Notes: generated by a model from the letters alone, not told the origin. DNA of 64,000 nt from Myxococcus stipitatus DSM 14675 (GCF_000331735.1 NC_020126.1:2170001-2234000); one strand, 5' to 3'. Numbered from the stretch's first letter, positions 1 through 9,402 are shown. A program made the numbers and translations.

Positions 1-1
1 G

Positions 2-2311
2 GGCGCGGACAAGTTCCGGGGCTTCAGCACCGGCACGTCCATTGGCGACTTCCGGGAGCAGTACGCGTACCCGAATCCGGAGTCGCTCAAGTATCCGCTG
101 TCGCGCAAGTGGCAGCAGTTCCGCCAGTTCTTCTACCTGCATGACCGCTTCGCGCCCATCGTCGGTCAGCGCAACGTGGAGGACACGCGCCGCCCCGAGG
201 GGCCGGCCAATGGCTTCTGGGTCTCCGTGGGGCACTTCGCCCGTCACGGCGCTCCCACCGACAAGGGCACCGCCGTCTCGCGCATCCGGCTGTTCGAGGT
301 CCCGAATCCCTCCCGCCTGGACCTGGTCATCCACTACCCGCCCGCGCCGCTGCCTCGCCGGCATGTGTTCTGGCGCGAGGAGATGAATGACGACACCGCC
401 CTCTGCGCCCAGGGCGAGGACACCGGCTGCCAGCCCGCCGCAGCACCCGAGACCTGGTTCGACTACCGACTGAAGCAGGCGAAGTTCCTGGGCATCGACA
501 CGTACGCCCACGACCTGCTGGAGTTCGGCTACACGGAGGGTTGGAACGCGGACCCGTTCTCTCCGCCGCCCTGGTACGTGCAGCCCCGGGACTCGACGCT
601 GTGGGCCACGGCGGTGTCTCGCGCGGCGGCGCAGGGCCTCTCGGTGTTGCCCTACTACGAGTACTCCGGCGCCATCGGCGGAGAGCGCGTCTACACGAGC
701 ACGCGCTGCGCGCTGGACTCCGACTGCAAGTCCCTCTCGAAGTGGCACGTCTGCCTCACGCCGTGGCACCAGCCCTCCGTGTGTGGACTCAAGCCGCTGG
801 GGGAGCAGCGCCGGTGCAGGCCGCTGTTCGACCGCGAGGGCGACATCTACTCGCCCATCTACTGGTCCGACGACAACTGCGTGGACGTGTCGGACCCGGA
901 CGCGCTGGCGGACGTGAAGAAGCTGATGGACGCCACGGTGCTCCACTTCAAGGGGCAGGTGGACTTCCTGGGCGCGTGGTTGCGCACGCGGCCCACGGAC
1001 CTGCCCGTGAGCTTCTCTCCGGAGGCGCTCGGCCGCTTCTCCGACGACACGGGACAGAGTGTGTCGCGCGCCATGCTCCAGACGAACCCCACCCTGCGCG
1101 CGGGCTATTACGAGTGGTGGTTCGCGAAGCGGCGCGCCTTCCTCGAGGCCATCCGCGACCACCTCCGGAGCAACGGGGTCGCGGATGCGCAGGTCCTCTT
1201 CACGCCGTATCCCGAAGAAGGGCTGCCCACGCCGGAGGACCTGTCGGACATGGCCGTCACCGTCACCGACGACCCGGCCGCGTGGACCGCCGTGGATGAG
1301 CAGGGCTGTTGCGCGCCGGGGGACACGTCGGACCGCTGTTGCCAGTACCGCTATCCCCCGGCCGGGTTCAGCGCCTTCGTCCAGAGCGGCACGTACCGCA
1401 AGGCCCTCACCTCGGACGAGCTGCCGCCCACCGAGCACCTCAACCGCTCCTGGGGCGAGCCGTTCAACAGCTTCCCTCCCGCGGACCCGGACCGCTTCCA
1501 GGCCGCGGAGGGTGTCTCCCTGACGTATCCCTTCAACCGGCTGTTCAGCGTGGCGGACCGCGCGCTGTTGAGTCGCTTCCGCTCGATGTCCGGTCTGGCG
1601 ATGGTGCACCACTTCCCGCTCAACGAGGACGACGGCAAGGGCGACTACGCCAACGACACGGCGGACGACCGGTATGGCAACTGGCCCATGGGTGGGCTGT
1701 GGGGTTACCTGGCCATGTCGGTGGACCGGCAGGGGCCGTACTCGATGCTGGCGGAGGCGCGCGCCGTGGCGAACGGCGACCCGACGCTGCTGGGCTACCT
1801 GGAGGCGTCGTCCATCAGCCGAGGCTTCCCCGAGTACACCCGCGCCTTCCACGCGGCGTTCCTCGCGCTGCCGGCGCTCCCCAGCACGGTGGTGCCCGGC
1901 GCGGCGTCGGATGCGGAGGTCGTGGTGCGGAGGATGGCCACGGCGCACGGGAACTTCTATGCGGTGGTGAACACGTCGATGCACGCGAAGGAAGGCATCG
2001 ACATCACGCTGCCGAGCGAGTCGCTGCCCATCATCGACCGGGTGAGTGGGAGCGTCGTGTCGGGCAGGGGCCTGAGTCTGTACCCCGGCCAGCTGCTCGC
2101 GTGGCAGGTGGGCGGCGTCAGGGCCTCGGCGGACGCGGAGCACGGGCGCGCCGTCCCAGGGGCTCGGCTGGGGTGGCTCTTCAAGCTGCTGTCGACGGGG
2201 GCCGAGTCAGGACAGGGCTGCGGAGGGTGTGGCGCGCACGGGAGCTCCGGCGCTCTCCCCCTGGCGGGACTCTTCGGGTGGGTGTGGTTGCGGCGTCGAC
2301 GCCGCGGCTGA
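2..2311 (+). CDS. MYXO-CTERM surface protein, 5'-truncated
   Basis: The frame is open from the first bases of the window, so the true start and any signal peptide lie outside; about 769 residues are visible. I recognise no enzymatic domain. The body is rich in Trp, Tyr and paired cysteines, as expected of an exported, disulphide-containing protein, and some stretches recall TIM-barrel glycosidase-like proteins, but I see no catalytic signature. The last 30 residues are a clear MYXO-CTERM tail: a Gly-Cys motif (CGGCGAHG), a short hydrophobic helix (LPLAGLFGWVW) and a terminal run of arginines. In Myxococcus this tail is known as a sorting signal processed by a rhombosortase-like protease for surface display. 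It converges on the next gene with 44 bases between stops. The tail is certain; the function is unknown. Confidence 0.85.
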   Translation, partial: GADKFRGFSTGTSIGDFREQYAYPNPESLKYPLSRKWQQFRQFFYLHDRFAPIVGQRNVEDTRRPEGPANGFWVSVGHFARHGAPTDKGTAVSRIRLFEVPNPSRLDLVIHYPPAPLPRRHVFWREEMNDDTALCAQGEDTGCQPAAAPETWFDYRLKQAKFLGIDTYAHDLLEFGYTEGWNADPFSPPPWYVQPRDSTLWATAVSRAAAQGLSVLPYYEYSGAIGGERVYTSTRCALDSDCKSLSKWHVCLTPWHQPSVCGLKPLGEQRRCRPLFDREGDIYSPIYWSDDNCVDVSDPDALADVKKLMDATVLHFKGQVDFLGAWLRTRPTDLPVSFSPEALGRFSDDTGQSVSRAMLQTNPTLRAGYYEWWFAKRRAFLEAIRDHLRSNGVADAQVLFTPYPEEGLPTPEDLSDMAVTVTDDPAAWTAVDEQGCCAPGDTSDRCCQYRYPPAGFSAFVQSGTYRKALTSDELPPTEHLNRSWGEPFNSFPPADPDRFQAAEGVSLTYPFNRLFSVADRALLSRFRSMSGLAMVHHFPLNEDDGKGDYANDTADDRYGNWPMGGLWGYLAMSVDRQGPYSMLAEARAVANGDPTLLGYLEASSISRGFPEYTRAFHAAFLALPALPSTVVPGAASDAEVVVRRMATAHGNFYAVVNTSMHAKEGIDITLPSESLPIIDRVSGSVVSGRGLSLYPGQLLAWQVGGVRASADAEHGRAVPGARLGWLFKLLSTGAESGQGCGGCGAHGSSGALPLAGLFGWVWLRRRRRG

Positions 2312-2355
2312 GGACGCCCCGGCGCTCACGCCCTGCATCCGCTGCGCGAGCTCCG

Positions 2356-3417
2356 TCACCGGGCGAGGGGCGACGTGTTCCCCCGCACCGAGGGCGTCTC
2401 GGGAGGAGGTGGGGCCATCAGTCGCGAGGCCGTGCTGGGGCGGCGGGGGGGACGCCATCCCAGCGACACCCGCAGGTAGGGCGCGGGCCGCGTGGAGCGA
2501 AGCATCTCCACGTCCACCCGGTCGCGGTTCCGGTCGAGCAAGGCGTAGTCATTCAGGACGTCGAGCCCGATGGAGGAGCTCACCCAGAGGCTTCCGCCGC
2601 CCAGCCGCGCGTTCACCGTGGGCCCGACGCGGAGCTGGGTCTCCCGCACGTAGTGCGCGTGGGGGCCCTGCGGGGCCTGGGGCATGCGCGTGCGGAACAC
2701 CTGCTGGTCGAACGCGCCCGTGAGGCCCACCTCCAGCCCATCGCCCACCTTCAGCAACATCGCGAGCCGAGGCAGGCCCAGCTCCAGGATGTACGGGCCC
2801 TTGCGGTAGACGAACGACGCCATGGGGAAGACGGGGCTGATGTCGAACGGGTACAGCGCCACCAGGCCGAACGTCACCCGCACGCCCGGGTCTCCGCCCA
2901 CCAGGTAGCTGGCCATCGCGAAGCCGGCCCAGTTCGTGTCGAGCCCGAAGTCGTAGGGGCTCCGGAAGTCCGTGCGGGTGCTCGCCATCGCGCCCATCAT
3001 CACCATCCATCGGGGCGCCACCGGGCGAATCAGCGTGAGGCCCATCTGGAGCACGTGGAAGCGCCGGCCCAGGTCCTCATCCTCGGGCATGTCCGCGAGC
3101 AGGCCCTTGCGCTCCAGCCCCATCCAGCGCGTCTCGTAGCCCACCGTCGGCACGAGCACCGTGCGGCCCAGGAAGAGCGGCGGCAGCGGCAGCCGGAGGT
3201 CCAACTGCTGACGCTCGTCCAGGCTGCTCCCGCGCGGGCCGATGTCCGTGCCGCGCGCGAGGGTGAACCCGACATAGGCCCGGTCCTCCAGCGTCTGCGC
3301 GGTGGCCGACGTCGCGAAGAGGAGCACCCAGGTGAAGAGCGCCGCACGGACGGCGAGGGGACAGGATATCCCTCCTCCGTGAGACATTCTTCGTCGGGCA
3401 TTCCTGGTCGCCGCCAT
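2356..3417 (-). CDS. Outer-membrane beta-barrel protein (DUF6268-like)
   Basis: A protein of about 353 residues that begins with a basic n-region and a hydrophobic signal peptide ending near ATSATAQ. It is followed by alternating short hydrophobic strands rich in Gly, Tyr and Phe (for example LRVGPTVNARLGGGSLWVS), the pattern of an outer-membrane barrel of the DUF6268 type. I chose the ATG at 3417, preceded by a GAGG element, because it gives a complete signal peptide. An ATG at 3387 is also possible, and one at 3507 would add an unlikely N-terminal extension crowding the divergent gene at 3549. It probably sits in the outer membrane; no substrate can be inferred. The barrel call is moderately sure, the family name less so. 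Confidence 0.75.
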   Translation of the reverse strand: MAATRNARRRMSHGGGISCPLAVRAALFTWVLLFATSATAQTLEDRAYVGFTLARGTDIGPRGSSLDERQQLDLRLPLPPLFLGRTVLVPTVGYETRWMGLERKGLLADMPEDEDLGRRFHVLQMGLTLIRPVAPRWMVMMGAMASTRTDFRSPYDFGLDTNWAGFAMASYLVGGDPGVRVTFGLVALYPFDISPVFPMASFVYRKGPYILELGLPRLAMLLKVGDGLEVGLTGAFDQQVFRTRMPQAPQGPHAHYVRETQLRVGPTVNARLGGGSLWVSSSIGLDVLNDYALLDRNRDRVDVEMLRSTRPAPYLRVSLGWRPPRRPSTASRLMAPPPPETPSVRGNTSPLAR

Positions 3418-3548
3418 GTGGACCTCACGTCCTGTTGCGAGGAGGAGGCCCCAGTATACAGGGCTCGCGAAAGACAGGAGGCGGCCCTCCGGTCGAGGCC
3501 CCGACATTCCGCTCGTCAGTGTCGAGTGGGACGCCTAGCCTTGTTCGC

Positions 3549-4160
3549 ATGAAGATTCTCGAGAAGTTGCTCCAGGAGGCCTCGCTCCAGCCGCAGGTGG
3601 GCACCCCCGCCAAGCGGGCCGCGCTCAAGGCGAAGCTGTCGTCCTCGGGGCCCGCGAAGCAGGTGGCCAACGGGATGAAGGTCTCCGAGGGCGAGGACCA
3701 GGTCATCGACGCCGTCCGTGTGACGGTGAACGGCAACCTCGTCCTCGAGGACCAGGGGCGCCTGCTCGTGACGGGAGACCTGGTGGTGGAGGGCAACATC
3801 ATCCACGAGGGCTTCGACTACTCGCTGCTCTTCGTGGGGGGCTCGCTCAAGGCGAAGAACCTGCTGGTCCACGGCGAAGTCGTGGTGCTGGGGGACTTCA
3901 CCGTGCAGGGCGTGGCGTGGACCTACTACAACGACTACTCGACGTACGCGGACACGCTGACCGCGAAGCTCGTCGTCTCGGACGACCGGGAAGACGCCAT
4001 CGGCAAGGTGCGCGCGGACCACCACCTGGTGGGGCACTCCAGTGAGATTGGTCCCGAGCTGAGCAAGCTCCTCAAGAAGGGGCTCGTGGATGAGGAGGGC
4101 GAGTGGTCCTACACCACGCTGGCGAAGAAGCTGGCGAAGCAGGAGGACCTGTTGCCGTGA
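3549..4160 (+). CDS. Bactofilin-like polymer-forming protein
   Basis: 203 residues, starting at the ATG at 3549; the frame is open further upstream but would run into the divergent promoter. Residues 50-130 have a repeating short-strand pattern typical of a right-handed beta-helix (VTVNGNLVLEDQGRLLVTGD, then VVEGNI, VGGSLKAKNLLVHGEVVVLGD). This resembles bactofilins and other polymer-forming cytoskeletal proteins. The Lys-rich N-terminal 45 residues and the helical C-terminus (EIGPELSKLLKKGLVDEEG) flank it. No signal peptide or membrane helix is visible, so it is probably cytosolic. True bactofilins usually have 100-150 residues, so this may be a relative with an extra C-terminal domain. Bactofilins are established scaffolds in Myxococcus; a role in this case is inference only. 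Confidence 0.65.
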   Translation: MKILEKLLQEASLQPQVGTPAKRAALKAKLSSSGPAKQVANGMKVSEGEDQVIDAVRVTVNGNLVLEDQGRLLVTGDLVVEGNIIHEGFDYSLLFVGGSLKAKNLLVHGEVVVLGDFTVQGVAWTYYNDYSTYADTLTAKLVVSDDREDAIGKVRADHHLVGHSSEIGPELSKLLKKGLVDEEGEWSYTTLAKKLAKQEDLLP

Positions 4161-4175
4161 CGTCCCGTCATGGCC

Positions 4176-4829
4176 TCAAGGAGGCGTGACGCCGTCCGGG
4201 TAGAGGTCCTCGGGCGGAAGCACGCGGACGTTCGCGACATAGGCCTCCAGCCAGTCGAGGAACGTGCCGAACACGGGGCCCGACGCGGCGTGCGTCTCCT
4301 CCCAGACGAAGCGCCGCGTGTCCTGGAAGCGGGCCCAGTCCAGCTCGCCCATGTGGTTGAGCACGAGCGCGGGACGCTCCTGGCCTTCGCCGCTCGGGGT
4401 GACACACCACTGCACGTCCCTGGGGAGGCGGTGGGCCGCGGCGAACGGAACCAGGTGCGCGGTGGTGATGGGACGATGGCCGATGGCGACGCCCGCGGAG
4501 ATGCGCACCCACCGCGTGCACTCCAGCACCTCGTCGGGTGAGTACACCCGGAAGTCGGCGGGCAAGGCGGTCCACTCGGGCGGCTCGTCCTCTTCGGCGC
4601 GGAGGACCTCGACGCGCGCGGAGGCGCACATCCTCCAGAACTCCCTCAGCCCCGGGGCCAGCACGTCCCCTCCCTCGGAGGGCGGGACACCGAGCAGCTC
4701 CGGGAGCAGCGCCAGGTCATCCTCGGCCACGGGCTCGCCCAGCACGAGCCTCCCACCGAACCCCTGGGCCCACTGCTCCACCTGCTTCAACAACTCCCGA
4801 TAGCGCTCCTGGACGACCTGCTCATTCAT
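4176..4829 (-). CDS. SMI1/KNR4 (SUKH) family protein
   Basis: 217 residues, cytosolic, no signal peptide. The N-terminal helix contains ELLKQVEQWAQGFGGRLVLG, and the central part (LREFWRMCASARVEVL, then HLVPFAA) has the layout of SUKH/SMI1 proteins. These often serve as immunity proteins against polymorphic toxins in bacteria. No toxin gene lies beside it: the neighbours are the convergent bactofilin-like gene and the divergent sensor kinase, so it would be an orphan immunity or a housekeeping SUKH protein. It shares its layout with the SMI1 gene at 10926 (helix with SWARARG, then ALPGLLS), suggesting ancient paralogy. Confidence 0.75.
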   Translation of the reverse strand: MNEQVVQERYRELLKQVEQWAQGFGGRLVLGEPVAEDDLALLPELLGVPPSEGGDVLAPGLREFWRMCASARVEVLRAEEDEPPEWTALPADFRVYSPDEVLECTRWVRISAGVAIGHRPITTAHLVPFAAAHRLPRDVQWCVTPSGEGQERPALVLNHMGELDWARFQDTRRFVWEETHAASGPVFGTFLDWLEAYVANVRVLPPEDLYPDGVTPP

Positions 4830-4927
4830 GCCCGCGAGGATAGGTGCAAGCAGGCGGGAGAGGGGGTGGGACGAACGGTTGGGCCGGATGTGACCCCTCG
4901 TCTCCAGTCCGTGTACCTTGCGCGCTC

Positions 4928-5974
4928 ATGGCACGTGGAAGTCAGTGGAAATGGTGGGTGGTGGCCTGCGCCTACTGGACCTTGCAGGGGCTCGCGGCCT
5001 CCAGCGAGGCGCACTCCGTGCGGGGCGTGACCTGGTCCCACGCGCTGCTCACGGATGGCTTCGCCAACGTGCTGTGGGTGCCCATCACCGTCGCCGTGCT
5101 GAACCTGGGGCTGCGCTTCCCCATCGAGAAGCGCCACTGGCGCTCGCGGGTCGCCCTGCACGTGGGCGGCGCGCTGGTCGTCTCGTTCTTCCGCGCCACC
5201 GTCATCTACTCGCTGGACCCGTATCTGGGTTGGTACTCCACGCCTCCGGCGTACCTGTCGGTTCTGGAGCACGCGCTGCTCTACAACCCGTTCATCTACC
5301 TGCTGATGCTGGGCCTGGCGCACGGCCTCTACTTCGCCGAGCAGCTCCGGCTGAAGGACACCCAGCTCGCCCGCGCGCAGCTCCACGTCCTCAAGTCGCA
5401 GCTCCACCCGCACTTCCTCTTCAACACGCTCAACTCCATCTCGGCCCTGGTGCACAAGGACCCTCGCGGCAGTGAGCGGATGATTGCCCGGCTGAGTGAC
5501 TTGCTCCGAGGCACGCTCGATTCGGCGGCCCGCGAGGAGGTCCCCCTGCGCGACGAGCTGCGCACGCTCCAGCTCTACCTGGACATCCAAGGGGTGCGCT
5601 TCACGGACCGGCTCCAGGTGAAGCACGAAATCGACCAGGACACCCTGGGCGCGCACGTGCCGTACCTCTTGCTCCAGCCCCTGGTGGAGAACGCCATCCA
5701 GCACGGCATCGCCCCGCGCTCCGCGCCGGGCACGGTGACGGTGGCCGCCCGACGCGACGGTCCCGAGCTGGTGCTGGAGGTCCGCGACGATGGCGTGGGC
5801 CTGCGCTCCGGGACGGCGGCGAAGACCGCGGGCGGAGGCAAGGGCCTGTGGATTACGCGCGAGCGGCTGGTGCAGCTCTACGGGCCCGCGCACAAGCTGG
5901 AGCTGAAGGGGCGTGAGGAGGGCGGGGCGCAGGTCTCGTTGACCATCCCCTTCCGGACGGAGTCGGTGGCATGA
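4928..5974 (+). CDS. LytS/AlgZ-type sensor histidine kinase
   Basis: 348 residues from the ATG at 4928. About four membrane helices fill residues 8-135, followed by a short coiled region and a His_kinase (PF06580) domain with the box SQLHPHFLFNTLNS (phosphorylatable His about residue 160). The HATPase region follows with the N-box LVENAIQHG and the G-box VRDDGVGLR. It lacks a PAS or HAMP domain, as is usual for this family. Its stop codon overlaps the start of the LytTR regulator by ATGA, so the two are translationally coupled and surely form one two-component system. The signal is unknown. Confidence 0.93.
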   Translation: MARGSQWKWWVVACAYWTLQGLAASSEAHSVRGVTWSHALLTDGFANVLWVPITVAVLNLGLRFPIEKRHWRSRVALHVGGALVVSFFRATVIYSLDPYLGWYSTPPAYLSVLEHALLYNPFIYLLMLGLAHGLYFAEQLRLKDTQLARAQLHVLKSQLHPHFLFNTLNSISALVHKDPRGSERMIARLSDLLRGTLDSAAREEVPLRDELRTLQLYLDIQGVRFTDRLQVKHEIDQDTLGAHVPYLLLQPLVENAIQHGIAPRSAPGTVTVAARRDGPELVLEVRDDGVGLRSGTAAKTAGGGKGLWITRERLVQLYGPAHKLELKGREEGGAQVSLTIPFRTESVA

Positions 5975-6756
5975 GCACGGCCATCCGCGTGCTCATCGTC
6001 GACGATGAGCCCCTGGCTCGAGACCGGGTGCGGGAGCTGCTCGCGGACGCGCCGGACATGACCCTCATCGGCGAGTGTCGCGACGGCACGGAGGCCATCG
6101 CCGCCATCCGCGCGGAGCGCCCGGACCTGGTCCTGCTCGACGTGCAGATGCCGGAGCCGGACGGCTTCGGCGTGCTGAGCGCGGTGGCGCACGAGTACCA
6201 GCCCGCGGTCATCTTCATCACCGCGCACCGGGACTTCGCGGTGCAGGCGTTCGAGGCCAACGCGCTCGACTACCTGCTCAAGCCCTTCGACCGGGAGCGC
6301 TTCCACCAGAGCCTCGCGCGGGTGCGGGAGCGCCGCCGCACCGGGGCCACGGAGCTGGACGCGGAGCTCATCGAGCGGCTGGAGTCGCTGTCGCATCGGC
6401 TGCCTCCCGCGTCGGAGCCCTACGTGAAGCGGCTGGTCGCCAAGGTGGGCTGGCGCATGCGCTTCCTGCGCGTGGAGGACATCGACTACCTGGAGGCGGA
6501 GGGGAACTATGTCTCCGTCCACCAGGGCAAGCAGTCCTACCTCACGCGCGAGACGATGAACGCGCTGGAGGAGAAGCTGGACCCGAAGGACTTCGTGCGG
6601 GCGCACCGCTCGCTCATCGTCCGCCTGGACCGCATCGAGGAAGTCGAGCCCTTGGGGCCGGGAGAGATGGTGCTCACGCTGCGCGATGGCACCAAGCTGA
6701 CGTCGGGCCGCAGCTACCGCGCCAGGCTCCAGCGCGCCTTGGACTTGCCGACGTGA
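5971..6756 (+). CDS. LytTR-family response regulator
   Basis: 261 residues. The receiver domain (residues 5-120) has the acidic pair DDEP near the start, the phospho-acceptor D57 in LVLLDVQMPEPDGFG, the Thr of FITAHRD and the Lys of YLLKPF. The C-terminal LytTR DNA-binding domain (about 160-258) is recognised by YLEAEGNYVSVHQG and FVRAHRSLIVRLDRI. It overlaps the upstream sensor kinase by four bases and is its partner. LytTR regulators bind pairs of short direct repeats and often control surface or stress functions; the target here is unknown, though the PD40 lipoprotein gene downstream is in the same direction. Confidence 0.94.
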   Translation: MSTAIRVLIVDDEPLARDRVRELLADAPDMTLIGECRDGTEAIAAIRAERPDLVLLDVQMPEPDGFGVLSAVAHEYQPAVIFITAHRDFAVQAFEANALDYLLKPFDRERFHQSLARVRERRRTGATELDAELIERLESLSHRLPPASEPYVKRLVAKVGWRMRFLRVEDIDYLEAEGNYVSVHQGKQSYLTRETMNALEEKLDPKDFVRAHRSLIVRLDRIEEVEPLGPGEMVLTLRDGTKLTSGRSYRARLQRALDLPT

Positions 6757-6763
6757 GCGTGCG

Positions 6764-6792
6764 CCGGGGTTGAAGTCCACCGTTGACCCCGG
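6764..6792 (+). terminator. Hairpin after the LytTR gene
   Basis: CCGGGGT at 6764-6770 pairs exactly with ACCCCGG at 6786-6792 around a 15-base loop, eight bases after the response-regulator stop. There is no T run, so it could end transcription only with help from Rho or act as a 3' stabiliser. Confidence 0.45.
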
Positions 6793-6870
6793 AACCTCCA
6801 CTGTTCGTCACATCCTCATCGGTCATCGCGCGGCGCCGGGCGACTGTGTCTCCAACAAAGGAGACGTCGC

Positions 6871-7848
6871 ATGCACTCGTTCACCTCGAAGAAGTCGTGG
6901 TCCGTTGGCCTTGTCGCCGCCATGTCCTCGCTGTCCATGGCCTGCGCCGCGCAGGAGCCGGAGTCCGCCAAGGTGGCGGAGGCGCTCGGTGCACAGGGCG
7001 TGTCCAGTGAGGCCCTGTGGGGCCTGACCTGCCCCACGGGTGGCAGCATGTTCGCCCCCGGAGAGGTCTCCCTGCCGGAGCGCTCCGAGTACCGCCTCAC
7101 GTTCTCCGCGGACGGCAACACCGCGTACTACCACGTGGATGCCGCGGAGGCGCCGTTCCAGGCCATCTACGAGACGCACAAGGTGAATGGCCACTTCACC
7201 CCGGGACAGATGGTGTCCTTCTCCGGCACGTACCTGGACACCGACCCGTTCCTGTCCCCGGATGGCCAGTCGCTGTTCTTCTCGTCCACGCGCCCCATCA
7301 CCGGCACCGAGGAGCGTCCGGACTCCGACCTGTGGGTGGTGCACAAGCTCGCGGACGGAAGCTGGGGTGCGCCGCAGCACCTGGGCCCCAACATCAACTC
7401 GGACCGCATGGAGCTGTACGTCAGCGCGGACCGCGCGGGGAACCTGTACTACGCGAGCGGCACGTTCGACTCGGACTTCAACATCTACCGCGCGGAGCGC
7501 CGCGGCCCCGGTTACGCCCCCGCGCAGAAGCTGCCCATCGCCATCAACAGCGATGACTTCTGGGAGTACAACTCGCACATCTCCGCGGATGGCCGGGTGC
7601 TCATCTTCGCCTCGCTGAACCGTCCCGAGGGCCACGGCCTGGGAGACTTGTACGCCAGCCTCAACCTGGGCGGTGGCCGGTGGACGAAGGCCATCAACCT
7701 GGGGCCCAAGGTGAACACGGAGAAGGACGAGTTCCACCCGTCGCTGAGCGTGGACGGACGCCGCCTCTACTTCGTGCGCCAGACGTGGAACCCGTTCGTG
7801 CCGTCGGACTTCTACGAGCTGGATACCTACTGCCTGCTGTTCCAGTGA
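6871..7848 (+). CDS. PD40/TolB-like beta-propeller lipoprotein
   Basis: 325 residues with a good Shine-Dalgarno (AAAGGAGA) seven bases before the ATG. The N-terminus is a signal peptide ending in a lipobox-like MACAAQ. The body carries WD40-like/PD40 units: LTFSADGNTAYYH, PFLSPDGQSLFFSSTRP, LYVSADRAGNLYYAS, SHISADGRVLIFAS and PSLSVDGRRLYFVR, that is five evenly spaced blades. Such propellers usually bind other proteins or polymers; no catalytic motif is seen. It stands alone between the LytTR system and a strong hairpin and may be controlled by that system, which is a guess from position. Confidence 0.85.
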   Translation: MHSFTSKKSWSVGLVAAMSSLSMACAAQEPESAKVAEALGAQGVSSEALWGLTCPTGGSMFAPGEVSLPERSEYRLTFSADGNTAYYHVDAAEAPFQAIYETHKVNGHFTPGQMVSFSGTYLDTDPFLSPDGQSLFFSSTRPITGTEERPDSDLWVVHKLADGSWGAPQHLGPNINSDRMELYVSADRAGNLYYASGTFDSDFNIYRAERRGPGYAPAQKLPIAINSDDFWEYNSHISADGRVLIFASLNRPEGHGLGDLYASLNLGGGRWTKAINLGPKVNTEKDEFHPSLSVDGRRLYFVRQTWNPFVPSDFYELDTYCLLFQ

Positions 7849-7907
7849 TGGCCGGGGCGCGGCGCTTTGGGGAGTGACGCGCCCGGGTTGTCATGTCGAG
7901 AAGCGGG

Positions 7908-7943
7908 GCGGGCGGAAGGTGACAGGGGACGCCTTCCGTCCGC
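7908..7943. terminator. Bidirectional hairpin between convergent genes
   Basis: A 12-base stem (GCGGGCGGAAGG at 7908-7919 with CCTTCCGTCCGC at 7932-7943, one G-U pair) around a 12-base loop. It lies between the stops of the PD40 gene and the AraC gene, where it could end transcription from both sides. Confidence 0.65.
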
Positions 7944-7967
7944 TCCGCTGTTGTGCTTGCTACGTCG

Positions 7968-8795
7968 CTACTTCGCGGGGCGAGTCCTGCTGGCGGCGGC
8001 GCGGGCCGCGTACTCACCGGGCGCGCAGCCCACCAGCGCCTTGAAGTCGCGGATGAAGTGAGACTGGTCGAAGTAGCCCAGCTGGAGCGCCAGGGTCGCC
8101 ATGTCGGGTGCGTCGGGGCGCGCGAGCTGCTCGGCGGCTTCGTGGAGCCGGTAGCGCTGGAGGACCCACTTGGGGCTGACGCCCACCGCCGCGCGGAAGC
8201 GCCGCTGGAGGTTGCGAGGCTCCATCCCCGCGAGCTCCGCCACCTGCTCCATGCGCGTGAGGGATGCATCCTGCGCGAGCCGCTCCACGAGGTCTCGCAA
8301 GCGAGCGATGAGCGGCGGCATGGGCGGAAGGCGGGGCCGGAGGAAGTCCTGGGCCTGGGCCACGCACCTGTGCAGGTCCGGCTCCGTGAGGAGCGTGGCC
8401 TTCAGCGCATCGCTCTCGGGGCCGAACACGGAGCGCAGGCTCACCGTGCGGTCCGTCAGCGTGGACAGCGGCTTGCCCAGCACGGGCTGGAAGGCGGCGG
8501 GGCGGAACTTGATGCCGAAGACGCGCGCGTGTCCTCGCAGCCACTGGCGGAAGCGGCGCGAGTGGACGCCGGCGATTCGCGCCTGACCCTTCTCGAAGAC
8601 GAGGTGGATGCAGGGGTGGGGGAGTGTCTCGGCGAGCAGCGGGGGCTCGCCGCGCAGGTCCCAGCGCACGATCCAGAAGTGCTGGATGTACGGCTCCAGG
8701 TCCGGGGCGGGGGCGAAGCGCTCATGCGCCACCTTGCCCTGGGGGGCCTGGCGCTGGAGGACGCCTCGAGGTGCATCGATGCGGGGACGGCTCAC
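7968..8795 (-). CDS. AraC-family transcriptional regulator
   Basis: About 275 residues from a GTG at 8795; an ATG at 8888 would add 31 unconvincing residues and overlap the divergent lipoprotein start. The N-terminal part (YIQHFWIVRWDLRGE, then LPHPCIHLVFE) is the sensor region of the DUF6597 type. The C-terminal AraC domain contains the two helix-turn-helix motifs, around MEQVAELAGMEPRNLQRRFR and MATLALQLGYFDQSHFIRDF. Divergent from the DUF3224 lipoprotein gene, it may regulate it or itself through the shared intergenic region. Ligand unknown. Confidence 0.88.
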   Translation of the reverse strand: MSRPRIDAPRGVLQRQAPQGKVAHERFAPAPDLEPYIQHFWIVRWDLRGEPPLLAETLPHPCIHLVFEKGQARIAGVHSRRFRQWLRGHARVFGIKFRPAAFQPVLGKPLSTLTDRTVSLRSVFGPESDALKATLLTEPDLHRCVAQAQDFLRPRLPPMPPLIARLRDLVERLAQDASLTRMEQVAELAGMEPRNLQRRFRAAVGVSPKWVLQRYRLHEAAEQLARPDAPDMATLALQLGYFDQSHFIRDFKALVGCAPGEYAARAAASRTRPAK

Positions 8796-8886
8796 CGCCG
8801 CGCATTCTGTCGGCGTGTCGCGTTTTTGCAATCCGCCCCGCGTGCGCTCGCGTATCTGACGGGCCACTTGGATGAGGGCTGCACCC

Positions 8887-9402
8887 ATGATGAATGCGGG
8901 GACGAAGTGGCTGGCATGGGCGCTGGGCGCCGTGCTGTTTCAGGGATGCGCGGGGAGCCGGGCGGTGGTTCCCTCAGAGACTCGGAGTGAGACGAACATG
9001 ACGAAGCACGTGAAGGGCCCCTTTGACGTCAAGGTGAAGCCGATGGCCCCGGACGCGGAGCCGCTGGCGTACCCGGTGGGCCGGATGTCCATCGACAAGA
9101 AGTACCACGGGGAGCTGGAGGGGACGGGCTCGGGGCAGATGCTCGCGACGATGGATGAGAACGCGTCCGGGGGCTATGTCGCGCTGGAGCGCGTCACGGG
9201 CACGTTGCAGGGGCGCAAGGGCAGCTTCGTCATCCAGCACTCGGGGCTGATGGCGCGGGGTGTTCCCACGCTCGTCATCACCGTGGTGCCGGACTCGGGC
9301 ACCGATGAACTCAAGGGGCTGACGGGCACGATGATGATTCACATCGACGCGCAGGGGAAGCACACCTACGAGTTCGACTACGCGCTCGCGGAGACGCCGT
9401 AA
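8887..9402 (+). CDS. DUF3224 domain lipoprotein
   Basis: 171 residues. The ATG at 8887 is preceded by GGATGAGGG at good spacing; the N-terminus is a lipoprotein signal (LFQGCAG lipobox). The rest is a DUF3224-type barrel: residues include YHGELEGTGSGQML, GYVALERVTGTLQGRKGSF, LVITVVPDSGTDELKGLTG and a final HTYEFDYAL. DUF3224 proteins are small and of unknown function, often beside AraC regulators, as here. The lipoprotein signal suggests it is anchored in the envelope. Confidence 0.85.
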   Translation: MMNAGTKWLAWALGAVLFQGCAGSRAVVPSETRSETNMTKHVKGPFDVKVKPMAPDAEPLAYPVGRMSIDKKYHGELEGTGSGQMLATMDENASGGYVALERVTGTLQGRKGSFVIQHSGLMARGVPTLVITVVPDSGTDELKGLTGTMMIHIDAQGKHTYEFDYALAETP